A DNA stretch of 48,042 nt, from assembly GCA_023251915.1 (NCBI GenBank), contig JAHEXW010000014.1, positions 1 to 48,042 on the forward strand. Direction: 5' to 3'. Positions 17,710-26,289 of the stretch are shown one piece after another (the stretch's first letter is position 1; each line of letters starts with the position of its first letter). The notes below the pieces were generated by a model. The model did not search any database, was not told the origin of the DNA, and saw only the letters and a program-made list of their open reading frames with translations. Both the position numbers and the translations under genes were made by a program. Origin of the DNA: Actinomycetes bacterium (lineage in GTDB: Bacteria; Actinomycetota; JAHEXW01).

Positions 17710-17742
17710 ATTATAAATGAGCGACTGCTCATTTATAATATT
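17707..17742. promoter_or_regulatory. 36-bp perfect palindromic operator (or hairpin)
   Basis: Left arm AATATTATAAATGAGC and right arm GCTCATTTATAATATT match perfectly over 16 bp around a GACT centre. The core ATGAGC-GACT-GCTCAT has the form of a TetR/AcrR-family operator, and it overlaps the -10 box and probable start site of the promoter just described. As RNA it would form a hairpin between two operons, but the AT-rich outer arms and the lack of a T-tract make a terminator less likely. Confidence 0.6.
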
Positions 17743-17771
17743 AAGTGCACTATTCTATTAGGAGGAGCTAG

Positions 17772-18749
17772 ATGACCAAACGTTGCCTTGCCATGCTTGT
17801 GGCGCTAGGATTGCTGGGTCTCGTGCTGACCGGCTGCCAGACCAACAAGGCTGAGACACCCGACAACGCCCCCGTAAAAACCGTAACCATCCGCCTGGGC
17901 GTATTGCCCGTCGAAGACGCCCTCCCCATCTTTACGGCCGATCAAAAGGGCTACTTTAAGAAACATCACTTAGACGTTCAGGTCGTAAACTTCGAATCCG
18001 CGCTGGAATGCGACGCCGCGTTCCAGGCCGGCAAGATCGACGGTTTCATGGGAGATATTGTTGGCGCAGCGCTCTTGGAAAACGCCGGCTTTGACATTTC
18101 CATTGTGACAACTGTCTTAGGCGCGACCCCTAAAGAGGGGCGTTTCGCGATTGTCGTAGCGCCAAATTCCGGCATAACGACCGCCGCGCAACTGAAGAAC
18201 GTGCCGATAGGCATCGCCAGCAATACCGTGATTGAGTACATGGTGGATGAATCTTTGCAGGCGGACGGTTTTCAACCAAATGAGATTAAGACGGTCGAAG
18301 TCAAAAAATTGCCTGTCAGGCTGCAGATGTTGCTAAGCGGCCAACTTAAGGCGGCTGGATTGCCCAACCTTATGGCTGTGCTTGCGGAGAAGCAGGGCGC
18401 CAAGGTCGTCGTAGACGACACCAAAGGCGCCAACCTCAGCCAGACCATCGTGCTATTCAAGTCCGCCTTCCTTAAAGACAACAAAGCGGGCGTCAGGCGT
18501 TTTCTTGCCTCTCTTAACGAGGCGGCTGCCGCGATAAATAAGTCGCCCAAATCATTTCGCGCGTTATTGGTCGAGCGAGCGAAATTACCCGCCGCGCTGG
18601 CTAACAGTTATGTCGTGAGTGTGTATCCTAAGGCCGGCTTACCAAAAAAAGCCGATGTCGACCGTCTGCTAAAATGGATGAAGAGCAAGAAGCTGATTAA
18701 GGCCGGTATCACCTATCAAAGCATAACTTCGGAGGTTCAAGCGCAATAA
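17772..18749 (+). CDS. ABC importer substrate-binding lipoprotein, NMT1/THI5-like
   Basis: A 325-residue exported lipoprotein. The signal peptide ends in LVLTGC, a lipobox with the modified Cys at about residue 22. The mature domain has the NitT/TauT (NMT1/THI5) layout: RLGVLPVEDALPIFTADQKGYFKKHHLDVQVV, ALECDAAFQAGKIDG, and VAPNSGITTAAQLKNVPIGI. The family binds nitrate, taurine, thiamine precursors, riboflavin, aromatic acids and others, so the ligand is not given by the sequence. It is the first gene of a four-gene operon ending in menA. The ribosome site TAGGAGGAG is strong, and the stop overlaps the ATPase start by 1 nt. Confidence 0.88.
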   Translation: MTKRCLAMLVALGLLGLVLTGCQTNKAETPDNAPVKTVTIRLGVLPVEDALPIFTADQKGYFKKHHLDVQVVNFESALECDAAFQAGKIDGFMGDIVGAALLENAGFDISIVTTVLGATPKEGRFAIVVAPNSGITTAAQLKNVPIGIASNTVIEYMVDESLQADGFQPNEIKTVEVKKLPVRLQMLLSGQLKAAGLPNLMAVLAEKQGAKVVVDDTKGANLSQTIVLFKSAFLKDNKAGVRRFLASLNEAAAAINKSPKSFRALLVERAKLPAALANSYVVSVYPKAGLPKKADVDRLLKWMKSKKLIKAGITYQSITSEVQAQ

Positions 18750-19513
18750 TGGACTCGGTCAAAGTTTCTGACCTGAGCGTAACTTATAAGGCCGGCGGGG
18801 GCATCGTCGAAGCCCTCGCCGGTCTTTCATTTTCAATCGCTCCCGGTGAAACATGCGCGGTCATCGGGCCGTCCGGTTGCGGCAAAAGCACCCTGCTTTA
18901 CAGCCTGGCTGGGCTGGTCAAACAGTCTGCCGGCAGAATCGAGATCAATGGGCAGCCGCTCACGTCAGAGCGGCCTGAAACAGCTGTCATATTGCAAGAG
19001 TACGGGTTATTTCCCTGGAAGACCGTGTACGCGAACGTGGCTCTCGGGTTGAAGCTGAGGCACGCGGACAAAAGCAGTGTCGCGCACCAGACCGAGACGA
19101 TCATGCGCCTGTTGAATATCTGGGACTACCGCAGGCACTTCCCGAGGCAGATCAGCGGCGGCCAACGACAACGCGTCGCGATAGCGCGAGCACTCACCCT
19201 CCAACCAACATTGCTGCTGATGGATGAGCCCTTCAGCTCCCTAGACGCATTGACCCGCGAGGACCTGCAAAACACGTTTCTGGACATCTGGCGGCGCGAC
19301 CGGCTAACCACCTTTATTGTCACTCACAGCGTCGAAGAGGCGGTCTTCCTGGGTCACAAGATCATGGCCTTGTCTGATCGCCCTGCCGCCATCCTAAAGA
19401 TTATCGACAATCCTTTAATGGGAGACCCTGACTACCGCGACAGCCCGCAATTTCATACAACATGTTCTGAGTTGCGCGAATTATTAAGGCAGGCAAGACG
19501 CGATGTGGCGTAA
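18749..19513 (+). CDS. ABC importer ATPase, NitT/TauT type
   Basis: A 254-residue nucleotide-binding subunit with Walker A GPSGCGKST, Q-loop LQEYGLFPW, signature ISGGQRQRVAIARA, Walker B LLMDEPFSSLD and the switch His in IVTHSVEEA. These are the typical sequences of SsuB/TauB-like ATPases, which power uptake by the binding protein and permease encoded on either side. The start overlaps the lipoprotein stop by 1 nt, and the end overlaps the permease gene by 11 nt. Confidence 0.93.
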   Translation: MDSVKVSDLSVTYKAGGGIVEALAGLSFSIAPGETCAVIGPSGCGKSTLLYSLAGLVKQSAGRIEINGQPLTSERPETAVILQEYGLFPWKTVYANVALGLKLRHADKSSVAHQTETIMRLLNIWDYRRHFPRQISGGQRQRVAIARALTLQPTLLLMDEPFSSLDALTREDLQNTFLDIWRRDRLTTFIVTHSVEEAVFLGHKIMALSDRPAAILKIIDNPLMGDPDYRDSPQFHTTCSELRELLRQARRDVA

Positions 19514-20249
19514 GTTGCTCGAATACGGAATCGCTATTGTCATCCTGGGGCTGCTGTGGGAAGTGGCCGCGTTGGTACTCCACACCCCCGCCCTACCCGG
19601 ACCATTCGAGGTCGTGTCCCAGCCGGCCATACTTTTCAACGCCGCAATGGGGCGCCATTTTGCGATCAGTCTGTGGCGTGTCGCTGCCAGTTTGGCGTTT
19701 GGCGTGGCGTTGGGGCTGCCGCTGGGACTTCTGCTGGGACGGGAGCGGGTTCTTGACCGGCTCAGCGCGCCGCTCATCTTCATCACCTATCCGATCCCCA
19801 AGATCGTATTTCTGCCCATACTGATGATCGTACTGGGCTTGGGCAACTTATCCAAGATCACATTAATAACCATCATCGTTTTCTTTCAGATCCTGGTTAC
19901 GGCTCGCGACGCGGCCCGAGCCGTACCCGAAGAATCGGTATTTTCCATCCGCTCGCTCGGGGCCGGCAAATGGCAAACATACCGCCATATCATCTTTCCC
20001 GCCAGCCTGCCCAGCGTCTTCACCGCCCTGCGGATAAGCACCGGTACGGCCATCGCGGTCCTGTTTCTGGCCGAGTCTTTCGCCACTGAAGATGGTTTGG
20101 GTTACCTGATCCTTAACGCCTGGAGCAGTCTTAACTATTCCCAGATGTTCGCCGCGATTCTGGCTCTCGGCCTGATGGGAGTGCTCATCTACGAGCTCCT
20201 AGAACTCGCGGAGCGCAAGATGTGCCCGTGGGCGGAGGTCGAGCAATGA
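19503..20249 (+). CDS. ABC importer permease, NitT/TauT type
   Basis: A 248-residue permease with about six helices of the BPD_transp_1 family. The coupling-helix region AARAVPEESVFSIRSLGAGKWQTYRHIIFPASLPSVFTALRIS contains the conserved EAA-like loop (EESVFSIRSLGAGKW) that docks onto the ATPase. It resembles SsuC/TauC proteins. Its stop overlaps the menA start (ATGA), so importer and prenyltransferase are translationally coupled. Confidence 0.9.
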   Translation: MWRKLLEYGIAIVILGLLWEVAALVLHTPALPGPFEVVSQPAILFNAAMGRHFAISLWRVAASLAFGVALGLPLGLLLGRERVLDRLSAPLIFITYPIPKIVFLPILMIVLGLGNLSKITLITIIVFFQILVTARDAARAVPEESVFSIRSLGAGKWQTYRHIIFPASLPSVFTALRISTGTAIAVLFLAESFATEDGLGYLILNAWSSLNYSQMFAAILALGLMGVLIYELLELAERKMCPWAEVEQ

Positions 20250-21184
20250 GTGCCAGACCAGAGGCGTCAGGTCTTGGAATCTTGCGTGGCCTATATGTCA
20301 GGATTCAAGACCTTACCCCCATCTGGTGGCTGGCGATTCGTCCGAAGACTCTGCCGGCGGCGGGGTCGGGTGTGGTCATGGGAGCCGCGCTCGCTCTAAA
20401 AGCCGGTCTGTTCTCTTGGGGACCGTGTCTGGCCGCATTGGGAGTCGCTTTACTGCTCCAAATCGGCAGCAACCTGGCCAATGACGTCTATGACAACGAG
20501 CGCGGCACCGATACGGCCGACCGCAAAGGTCCGACCCGGGTCACGCAAGCCGGACTGCTGAGCTCCGCCGCCGTCAAGCGCGGCATGGTTACTGTCTTAG
20601 CGGCAGCGTTCCTGCTTGGCGTCTACTTAACTTTCACCCAAGGATGGGTGGTAATGGCAATCGGGCTGGCGGCGATCGCCGCCGCTGTGGCCTATACCGG
20701 CGGCCCGTACCCACTCGGTTACCACGGCTTGGGCGAATTATTCGTGTTCGTATTTTTCGGCCCCGCTGCCGTGGCAGGCACGTATTTTGTAATTACCGGG
20801 ACAGTCTCTTCACTGGCCTGGATAATGTCAGTGCCCGTGGGCTTAATAATCACGGCTTTGCTGATCGTGAACAACCTGCGTGACATCGATGAGGACAGAA
20901 GCGCCGGCAAACGGACGATAGCAGTCAAGATCGGCATAAGAGCGACACGCGCCGAATACCTGGGCTGCTTAATCCTTGCCTACGTGATTTTGGTTGGGCT
21001 AGTTATGCTCGGCAGCTTGCCGGTACTTACCCTGGCCACTTTGCTTTCGTTGCCACTGGCCGCAAAGGCCGCACGTGTAGTAGTGACGGAAGACGGCCGG
21101 GCACTCAATCCGGCGTTGTCTTTGACAGGCCAAACATCCCTGGCTTTTAGCCTTTTGTTCGCGGCCGGCCTTTTACTAAAATAA
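20246..21184 (+). CDS. menA: 1,4-dihydroxy-2-naphthoate polyprenyltransferase (MenA, UbiA family)
   Basis: A 312-residue membrane enzyme of the UbiA superfamily with about eight to nine helices. The first Asp-rich motif and its MenA-type flank are NLANDVYDNERGTDTADRKGPTRVT; the second is NNLRDIDEDRSAGKRTIAVKIG. MenA attaches the polyprenyl side chain to dihydroxynaphthoate in menaquinone synthesis. The open frame extends to 20222, but the ATG at 20246 has GGAGGT well placed and overlaps the permease stop by 4 nt. Co-translation with an importer is unusual and suggests that the importer brings in something linked to quinone synthesis (inference). Confidence 0.88.
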   Translation: MSARPEASGLGILRGLYVRIQDLTPIWWLAIRPKTLPAAGSGVVMGAALALKAGLFSWGPCLAALGVALLLQIGSNLANDVYDNERGTDTADRKGPTRVTQAGLLSSAAVKRGMVTVLAAAFLLGVYLTFTQGWVVMAIGLAAIAAAVAYTGGPYPLGYHGLGELFVFVFFGPAAVAGTYFVITGTVSSLAWIMSVPVGLIITALLIVNNLRDIDEDRSAGKRTIAVKIGIRATRAEYLGCLILAYVILVGLVMLGSLPVLTLATLLSLPLAAKAARVVVTEDGRALNPALSLTGQTSLAFSLLFAAGLLLK

Positions 21185-21185
21185 C

Positions 21186-21215
21186 AGGGGTGCGGTACCC
21201 GGATACCGCACCCCT
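21186..21215 (+). terminator. Terminator of the menA operon
   Basis: AGGGGTGCGGTA (21186-21197) pairs perfectly with TACCGCACCCCT (21204-21215) around a 6-nt loop, directly after the menA stop. Only a short T-rich run (ATTTGTCCTTC) follows, so it may act in both directions between menA and the convergent transporter gene. Confidence 0.7.
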
Positions 21216-21232
21216 ATTTGTCCTTCATTTAG

Positions 21233-21275
21233 CTCATAGTTCTTGGTTCATAGTAATTTCTAATAACTACGATCC
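21233..21275. repeat. Intergenic inverted-repeat element, copy B
   Basis: Contains CATAGTTCTTGGTTCATAGT, including the exact 11-mer TGGTTCATAGT (21244-21254) of copy A at 14344, and an imperfect reverse partner TCCATGAACTA (about 21273-21283). AATAACTA follows in both copies. It fills the gap between the menA terminator and the end of the transporter gene. Confidence 0.45.
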
Positions 21276-21306
21276 ATGAACTAGCAACTTGCAACCCTTC
21301 CTGGCC

Positions 21307-22662
21307 CTAGCCTTCCGGCGCGAGCTCCGCTTCTTCCAATGTAGTCATGTCGACCACTTTGGGCGCTCGTACCGCCATGGTCATCGCGGCGGCCGCGACG
21401 CACAGACCGGCAGCCAACGCGTAAGCGCCGTTATACGATTTGGTCGCGTCAAATATGGACGCGGCCGTTTGCGCCCCAAACACGCCGCCAAAGCCCCAGG
21501 CCGTAAAGACCAAGCCGTAGTTGACACCCATGTTCTTGACGCCGAAGTAATCGCCAACCGTTGCCGGAAACAGAGTTAAGTTGGCGCCATAGTTGAAACC
21601 GACGCCAAAAGCACCGATGACCAGCATGATCTGGCTAGCGCTTAACCACAGTACACCCATAAACAAGGCTTGCATCAGGAAGAAAGCCATCATGGTCATC
21701 GTTCTCCCGATCTTGTCGGAGACAAGTCCGGCGACGATCCGCCCGCTGGCGTTACCGATTGCAAGTATCGCGACGAGGATGAATCCGAGAGCAGCCTGAT
21801 CCGCCGGCAGTTGTGCTTTGGCGATCTTGGCCATGTGCCCGATAATCATAAGGCCTGCGAACGCGACAAACGCATACATAAGCCACAGCGCGTAGAACTG
21901 CCAGGTCTTTATCATCTCGTGCCAGTCATAGTCTCTCTTGCCCGCGACGGGCGCCGCCTTTGACTTCACTTTAGTACTGGTGTCTTCCGGCACCGCGTAG
22001 TCCTTCGGGGGATTTATCAGAAACTGCGAGACGATCACGGTAACGACCAGAAACGCGATTCCCAGAATCATAAAGGTCTTGTTGACTCCCAACCCCAGCC
22101 CAGCGATCTCGGTGAACTTCAGGTCGACCTTCTTGCCTAGCAAATACGTCGTCAACGGCGATATATAGACAGATGCCAAGCCAAAGCCGGCGACGACTAT
22201 TCCTGTGATCATGCCTTTCTTGGTCGGATTAAACCATTTGATTGCCGCCGGCGTTGCCGATGCGTACCCCAGACCGATACCGGTCCCGCCCAAGATACCG
22301 AAGCCCACGACCATAAGGGCGATGGTGCCCTTCGGCGCGAAGCTGGCCACGATAAGACCCAGACCGATCAGAGCGCCACCAATTGTCGCAATGATCCTGG
22401 GCCCGAATTTGTCCTGGGCGCGGCCTGCAAAAACCATAACAACGGCGAAGACGCCGAGCGCCACAGAGTAGGGCAGCGACGCCTGTGCGGCCGTCAATCC
22501 CCAAGTAGTGGCACTTACGGCTCCCGTCACGGGATCGACTTTCGGGGCCGAAATATAGGCCGCGATAACGCTCCAAGAATACAGGACGCCGAGACATAGA
22601 TTTATTGCCACTCCCGAAGCAACGACCAACCAACCTTTATTTCTAGAGACTTCCGCACTCAT
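21307..22662 (-). CDS. OFA-family major facilitator (oxalate/formate-antiporter-like)
   Basis: A 451-residue, 12-helix transporter. The N-terminus (NKGWLVVASGVAINLCLGVLYSWSV) and the loop AGRAQDKFGPR are typical of the OFA family, whose model member exchanges oxalate for formate; other members carry monocarboxylates. A long charged central loop (about residues 200-225, rich in Lys) separates the two halves. The real substrate is unknown. AGAAGGAGG precedes the ATG at 22662. The gene appears to be transcribed alone and is convergent with menA. Confidence 0.87.
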   Translation of the reverse strand: MSAEVSRNKGWLVVASGVAINLCLGVLYSWSVIAAYISAPKVDPVTGAVSATTWGLTAAQASLPYSVALGVFAVVMVFAGRAQDKFGPRIIATIGGALIGLGLIVASFAPKGTIALMVVGFGILGGTGIGLGYASATPAAIKWFNPTKKGMITGIVVAGFGLASVYISPLTTYLLGKKVDLKFTEIAGLGLGVNKTFMILGIAFLVVTVIVSQFLINPPKDYAVPEDTSTKVKSKAAPVAGKRDYDWHEMIKTWQFYALWLMYAFVAFAGLMIIGHMAKIAKAQLPADQAALGFILVAILAIGNASGRIVAGLVSDKIGRTMTMMAFFLMQALFMGVLWLSASQIMLVIGAFGVGFNYGANLTLFPATVGDYFGVKNMGVNYGLVFTAWGFGGVFGAQTAASIFDATKSYNGAYALAAGLCVAAAAMTMAVRAPKVVDMTTLEEAELAPEG

Positions 22663-23109
22663 AAGATCTACCTCCTTCTAATTAACTGCGCTGATATGAC
22701 CTTCCCAAAAACCCGGGTGAACTTGCAAAAGATATACCTATTCTCTGCGCTCCTCCTTTCCTTAGAGATTTGTCGCGAAACGCCCGAGCGTATAACTTAT
22801 GCTCTGGCTACGATGCTGGTAAGTATGATCAGAAACGGTACACGCCGGCGCGCGGTTTGGCGCGTGCGGGGGTTTGATTGCTCGAGGGCGAGCTTGCGTG
22901 GCTTCGGAAGAGACAGCCGGGACATGAATTCGTAATCACAGCACAGTGCTTGATTCATGTTAACCACCAATTGCTAGCGGTTCTTGTAGCAGGTGTTACT
23001 TATTCCTACGATTATGAACGTGGCGAACACGAAATGCAAGAAGTTTTTATAGAAATATTTACCGGGGGTTACGAATGCGTATTTTGCCAGTTCAAACGCA
23101 CGCCCTGAA
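22663..23109. other. 447-bp gene-free region with a nested hairpin
   Basis: No frame here has a convincing ribosome site or codon pattern. The left 100 bp must hold the promoter of the leftward transporter gene. ACATGAAT (22922-22929) and ATTCATGT (22953-22960) form an 8-bp stem enclosing AGCAC-A-GTGCT. I see no tRNA, riboswitch or repeat family in the rest. Confidence 0.4.
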
Positions 23110-24738
23110 CTACTTGCCTCGGCGATACCCGTTGGTGATTGGCAGGCGGCGATCCTTGCCAAAAGCCTTGGCGGTGATTTTTATACCAGGCGGCGCTTGC
23201 CGGCGCTTATACTCGTTGCGATCGATCAGGAGGGTGACTTTGTCCACAGTCGCCCGCTCGTAGCCAAGGGCTTCGATCTCATCCGGGCTGAGATCCTGCT
23301 CGACATACGCGTTAATAATCGGGTCTAGAACAGCATAGGGCGGTAAGGAGTCGGTGTCTTTCTGATCCGGGCGCAGTTCGGCAGTTGGAGCCTTGTGCAT
23401 TACACTGTCGGGGATGACGGGAGACACGCCGTTCCGATAATCGGCCAGTTTGTAGACAAGCGTCTTTGGCACGTCCTTAATAACTTCGAAGCCGCCCGCC
23501 ATGTCTCCGTACAAGGTCGCATAGCCTACAGCCATCTCGCTTTTGTTTCCCGTTGCCAAAACAATCCAGTGAAATTTGTTGGCCAGTGCCATCAGCATTG
23601 TGCCCCGGATGCGTGCCTGCAGGTTCTCCTCGGCCACATTAAACGGCAGCGTACCAAAATAAGGCCGCAGCGTCGCCAGGTAGGCCTCAAAAACAGCGTC
23701 GATATCTATATCCTTAAATTCTATTTTGAGATTCGCAGCTATCTCGGCTGCGTCATTCCGGCTGTCGTCGCTAGAGAAGCGTGTCGGCAGGTAGACGGCC
23801 TTCACGTTGTCCGCGCCCACGGCGTCGACGGCGATGGCGGCCGCCAGCGCGGAATCGATCCCGCCGCTTAGCCCCAAGACTGCTGTCGTGAATCCGTTCT
23901 TTCCAAGGTAATCGCGGATACCCAGAACCAGAGCGGCGTATACTTCGGCCGCATCGCTTAGAGGCGCCGCGGGTGCGGTAATCGCTTCGGCCGCTCCTGT
24001 TGCTGTGTCTAGGTCGACGACCAGCATATCTTCCTGAAATTGCAGTCCTTGTGTCAGCAAGGTTCCATCCGGCCGCACAAACATACTCTGGCCGTCAAAC
24101 ACCAACTCGTCTTGTCCGCCGACCAGATTCACGTACGCCAACCAGGCTCCCGTCTCAATCGCCCGGTCGCGCAACATCAACTCGCGCTCGCGTCCTTTCG
24201 ACATGTGGTACGGAGAGGCGTTAATGTTGAGGATTAGCTCGGCGCCGCGCGAGGCGGCCTTCCAGGCGGGTCCTTTGTCTTCCCAAATGTCTTGACAGAT
24301 GGTGATGCCGATTTTTGTTCCCTTCACCTTGAACACAAGGCTTTCCCGGCCCGCAGCGAAGTAACGCTGCTCGTCAAAGACCCCGTAGTTAGGCAGCTCG
24401 ACCTTGCGATAGATGTGCCCGACTTGCCCACCTTGCAGCAACGCGGCGGAATTGTATATCTTCCCATCAGGGCCAGCTTCCGGAAAACCGACCACGGCGT
24501 AGATGTCCGAGACGGCTGTAGCGATGTTCCGCAGCGCAACCTGACAGTCATAGAGAAAGTGCGGTTGATGCAGGAGGTCCTCCGGCGGATATCCGCAGAC
24601 CGTCAATTCTGGAAAAACGGCGATGTCCGCACCGGCTTCAGCCGCGGCGGCGCACCGGGCATTAATCCGGGCCGCGTTACCCTTCAGGTCTCCGACGACG
24701 GTATTTATCTGACACAAGGCTATCCGCAAAAGCGCCAT
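23110..24738 (-). CDS. nadE: Glutamine-dependent NAD+ synthetase
   Basis: A 542-residue two-domain enzyme that amidates nicotinic acid adenine dinucleotide to NAD+. The N-terminal nitrilase-like glutaminase domain (about 1-260) carries the Glu-Lys-Cys triad: E in FPELTVCGYPPEDLL, K in YRKVELPNYGVFDE and C in GITICQDIWED. The synthetase domain (about 270-542) has the ATP-binding loop GLSGGIDSALAA, then ATGNKSEMAVGY and the C-terminal DRNEYKRRQAPPG. The open frame continues to 24804, but the ATG at 24738 begins exactly at the family N-terminus (LRIALCQINTVVGD) and follows the methyltransferase stop by 1 nt. Confidence 0.93.
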   Translation of the reverse strand: MALLRIALCQINTVVGDLKGNAARINARCAAAAEAGADIAVFPELTVCGYPPEDLLHQPHFLYDCQVALRNIATAVSDIYAVVGFPEAGPDGKIYNSAALLQGGQVGHIYRKVELPNYGVFDEQRYFAAGRESLVFKVKGTKIGITICQDIWEDKGPAWKAASRGAELILNINASPYHMSKGRERELMLRDRAIETGAWLAYVNLVGGQDELVFDGQSMFVRPDGTLLTQGLQFQEDMLVVDLDTATGAAEAITAPAAPLSDAAEVYAALVLGIRDYLGKNGFTTAVLGLSGGIDSALAAAIAVDAVGADNVKAVYLPTRFSSDDSRNDAAEIAANLKIEFKDIDIDAVFEAYLATLRPYFGTLPFNVAEENLQARIRGTMLMALANKFHWIVLATGNKSEMAVGYATLYGDMAGGFEVIKDVPKTLVYKLADYRNGVSPVIPDSVMHKAPTAELRPDQKDTDSLPPYAVLDPIINAYVEQDLSPDEIEALGYERATVDKVTLLIDRNEYKRRQAPPGIKITAKAFGKDRRLPITNGYRRGK

Positions 24739-24739
24739 G

Positions 24740-25324
24740 TTAGGTGAATTCCGAGGTGTAGTGGTAGGGATAAAGAGCCGGCTCGCTCTTGAGCTTGAAC
24801 CCATAGCCGGCTAGCGCCGCGACCGCTTCGTCCTGTGAAATTCGTTCTGTTACCGGCGGACCCACCGGAGTATCTTCAGCTTTCCAGTCGACAACGACCA
24901 GCCGTCCGCCTACCTTGAGTAAGCGCCGAAACTCCTTTATCAGGGCGTCAGCGTCGGACAACTCGTGCCACACATTGGCCAGCAGAACTATGTCTGCCGT
25001 CCGGTCCGGCAGCTCAATTGTCTCACCGTCGGTCACCAGAGCGGTGATATTTGACCGACCTTGCTCCGCGGCCTTAGCGACCAAAAGATCGCGCATCTGC
25101 GAGCTGATGTCGACGCCGGTTACCGAACCGCCCGGCAGATGCCGAGCAAGTGGAAGCGCGATAAATCCCGTGCCCGAGCCGACATCGATGATTGTCTCGT
25201 TCCCGGATAGCGCCAGCCAGTCGATCAGCCTTTCCGGATCTTGCCAGCGGTAACGTTCAGCGTCGTCCAGCCTGGCATGGTGTTCCGGGTTAAAGCGATG
25301 CAATTGTCCTCCAATAACCGGCAT
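24740..25324 (-). CDS. Class I SAM-dependent methyltransferase
   Basis: A 194-residue methyltransferase. Motif I is DVGSGTGFIALPLA, then an acidic GVDIS, motif II-like DIVLLANVWHEL and the strand RLVVVDWKAED. The N-terminus (HRFNPEHHARLDDAERYRWQDPERL) is shared with a family of UbiE-like small-molecule methyltransferases of unknown substrate. ATG 25324 overlaps the previous gene by 35 nt; a TTG at 25303, just behind a GGAGG, is an attractive alternative start and gives a shorter overlap. It lies between MBL hydrolase and NAD synthetase genes in one leftward operon. Confidence 0.85.
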   Translation of the reverse strand: MPVIGGQLHRFNPEHHARLDDAERYRWQDPERLIDWLALSGNETIIDVGSGTGFIALPLARHLPGGSVTGVDISSQMRDLLVAKAAEQGRSNITALVTDGETIELPDRTADIVLLANVWHELSDADALIKEFRRLLKVGGRLVVVDWKAEDTPVGPPVTERISQDEAVAALAGYGFKLKSEPALYPYHYTSEFT

Positions 25325-26156
25325 AGTCTTGTACGTAAAACTCTATCATCTGCCGCTCCAGCAAGCAGCCTAAAAAGCCCTTAACCGTGGTGACGCTGAG
25401 CCAGTACTGGGCCGGGTTTTCCTTAAGCCCGAGCCGTCCGGAGACGCGGGCGATTATCTCTTCCGTCGTGCGCGGTTGCCTCAGCTCGCGCAACACCAAC
25501 GCCTCAATTGCTTCGATCCGCGCGACGTGATGCTGAATATCCAACACGCTGTCTGCCTTGTCAACCGGGTGGCCGTGGGCCGGCACCAGCCAATCGAAGT
25601 CCAGACCTTGAATCAGGTCAAGCGAGCTTTTAACGAGGCCGACATCGATTGCGTACGGCAACGGATGCTTATCCCAAAGTTCTCTTATATACAGAGCGTC
25701 ACCGGTGAACAAAACTCGGTCGGCGGTCAACATTCCCGTGTGCCCGAGCGTGTGCCCGCTCAGAGGGATGATTTGGATGCCTGGTCCGCTCCACTCGTCC
25801 AAGTAGCCGTCGACAAAACAGCCCTCGCCCCGAAACAGCTTGGTTACCATCTCGTCTGACGGTTTGGCCCAGCTGAACATGCCGCGGATGTTGACTTCGG
25901 GGTTCTCTACCAGGGCCACCTCTTCCCGGGGCGCGATAACCCTAGAACCCGCGCGCCTCAGCGCAGCGGCGCAGGCAAAATGATCGGCGTGGCCGTGGGT
26001 GATGAGAATCTCGGTGATGTCAACGTCTGTATAGATTGCGTCGTCCGGGGCGGTATCGATCAACCGACCGTCCCGATACCCGGAATTGGTCACGCCCGGA
26101 AACAAATAAGTGCTCCCGGCGAGCCGGGTTTTGCCCTGAAATCGATCGTTTTGCAT
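25290..26156 (-). CDS. MBL-fold metallo-hydrolase
   Basis: A 288-residue metallo-beta-lactamase-fold enzyme. The dinuclear metal motif is THGHADHF; further ligands are the His in LSGHTLGHTG, the Asp in LFTGDALY and the His in VPAHGHPVDK. A C-terminal helical part (about 200-288; RTTEEIIARVSGRLGL) looks like the winged-helix extension found in LACTB2-like hydrolases. Substrates in this family include thioesters, lactones and RNA; none can be chosen here. There is no clear ribosome site before the ATG at 26156, and GATAAT lies 6 nt upstream, so a leaderless mRNA is possible. Confidence 0.85.
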   Translation of the reverse strand: MQNDRFQGKTRLAGSTYLFPGVTNSGYRDGRLIDTAPDDAIYTDVDITEILITHGHADHFACAAALRRAGSRVIAPREEVALVENPEVNIRGMFSWAKPSDEMVTKLFRGEGCFVDGYLDEWSGPGIQIIPLSGHTLGHTGMLTADRVLFTGDALYIRELWDKHPLPYAIDVGLVKSSLDLIQGLDFDWLVPAHGHPVDKADSVLDIQHHVARIEAIEALVLRELRQPRTTEEIIARVSGRLGLKENPAQYWLSVTTVKGFLGCLLERQMIEFYVQDYAGYWRTIASL

Positions 26157-26209
26157 GCGATTATCTTAGCACAAGCTTCGGCAATCCCCGCGCGGCCCGT
26201 TCAAATAAG

Positions 26210-26239
26210 AACGCGAGGCGGTAATTCCCACCTCGCGTT
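26210..26239 (-). terminator. Terminator downstream of the CxxxCH protein gene
   Basis: AACGCGAGG (26210-26218) pairs with CCTCGCGTT (26231-26239), with two more GC pairs inside. On the minus strand the hairpin is followed by CTTATTT, and on the plus strand by a T-run, so it can work in both directions. It isolates the CxxxCH protein gene from the MBL hydrolase operon. Confidence 0.7.
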
Positions 26240-26289
26240 TTTATGTCCTGTGCGGTTAGCTCGTGATGTGTTTGTTTTTACTTGCCTGT

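Noticed and set aside
17707-17742. Palindrome as terminator of the DsrK-like gene
   Set aside because: It overlaps a strong forward promoter, has AT-rich outer arms and lacks a T-tract; an operator fits better, though a double role is not excluded.
22696-23108. ORFs of 76-79 codons in the gap after the OFA transporter
   Set aside because: No ribosome sites, odd composition, and mutual overlap in different frames; treated as non-coding.
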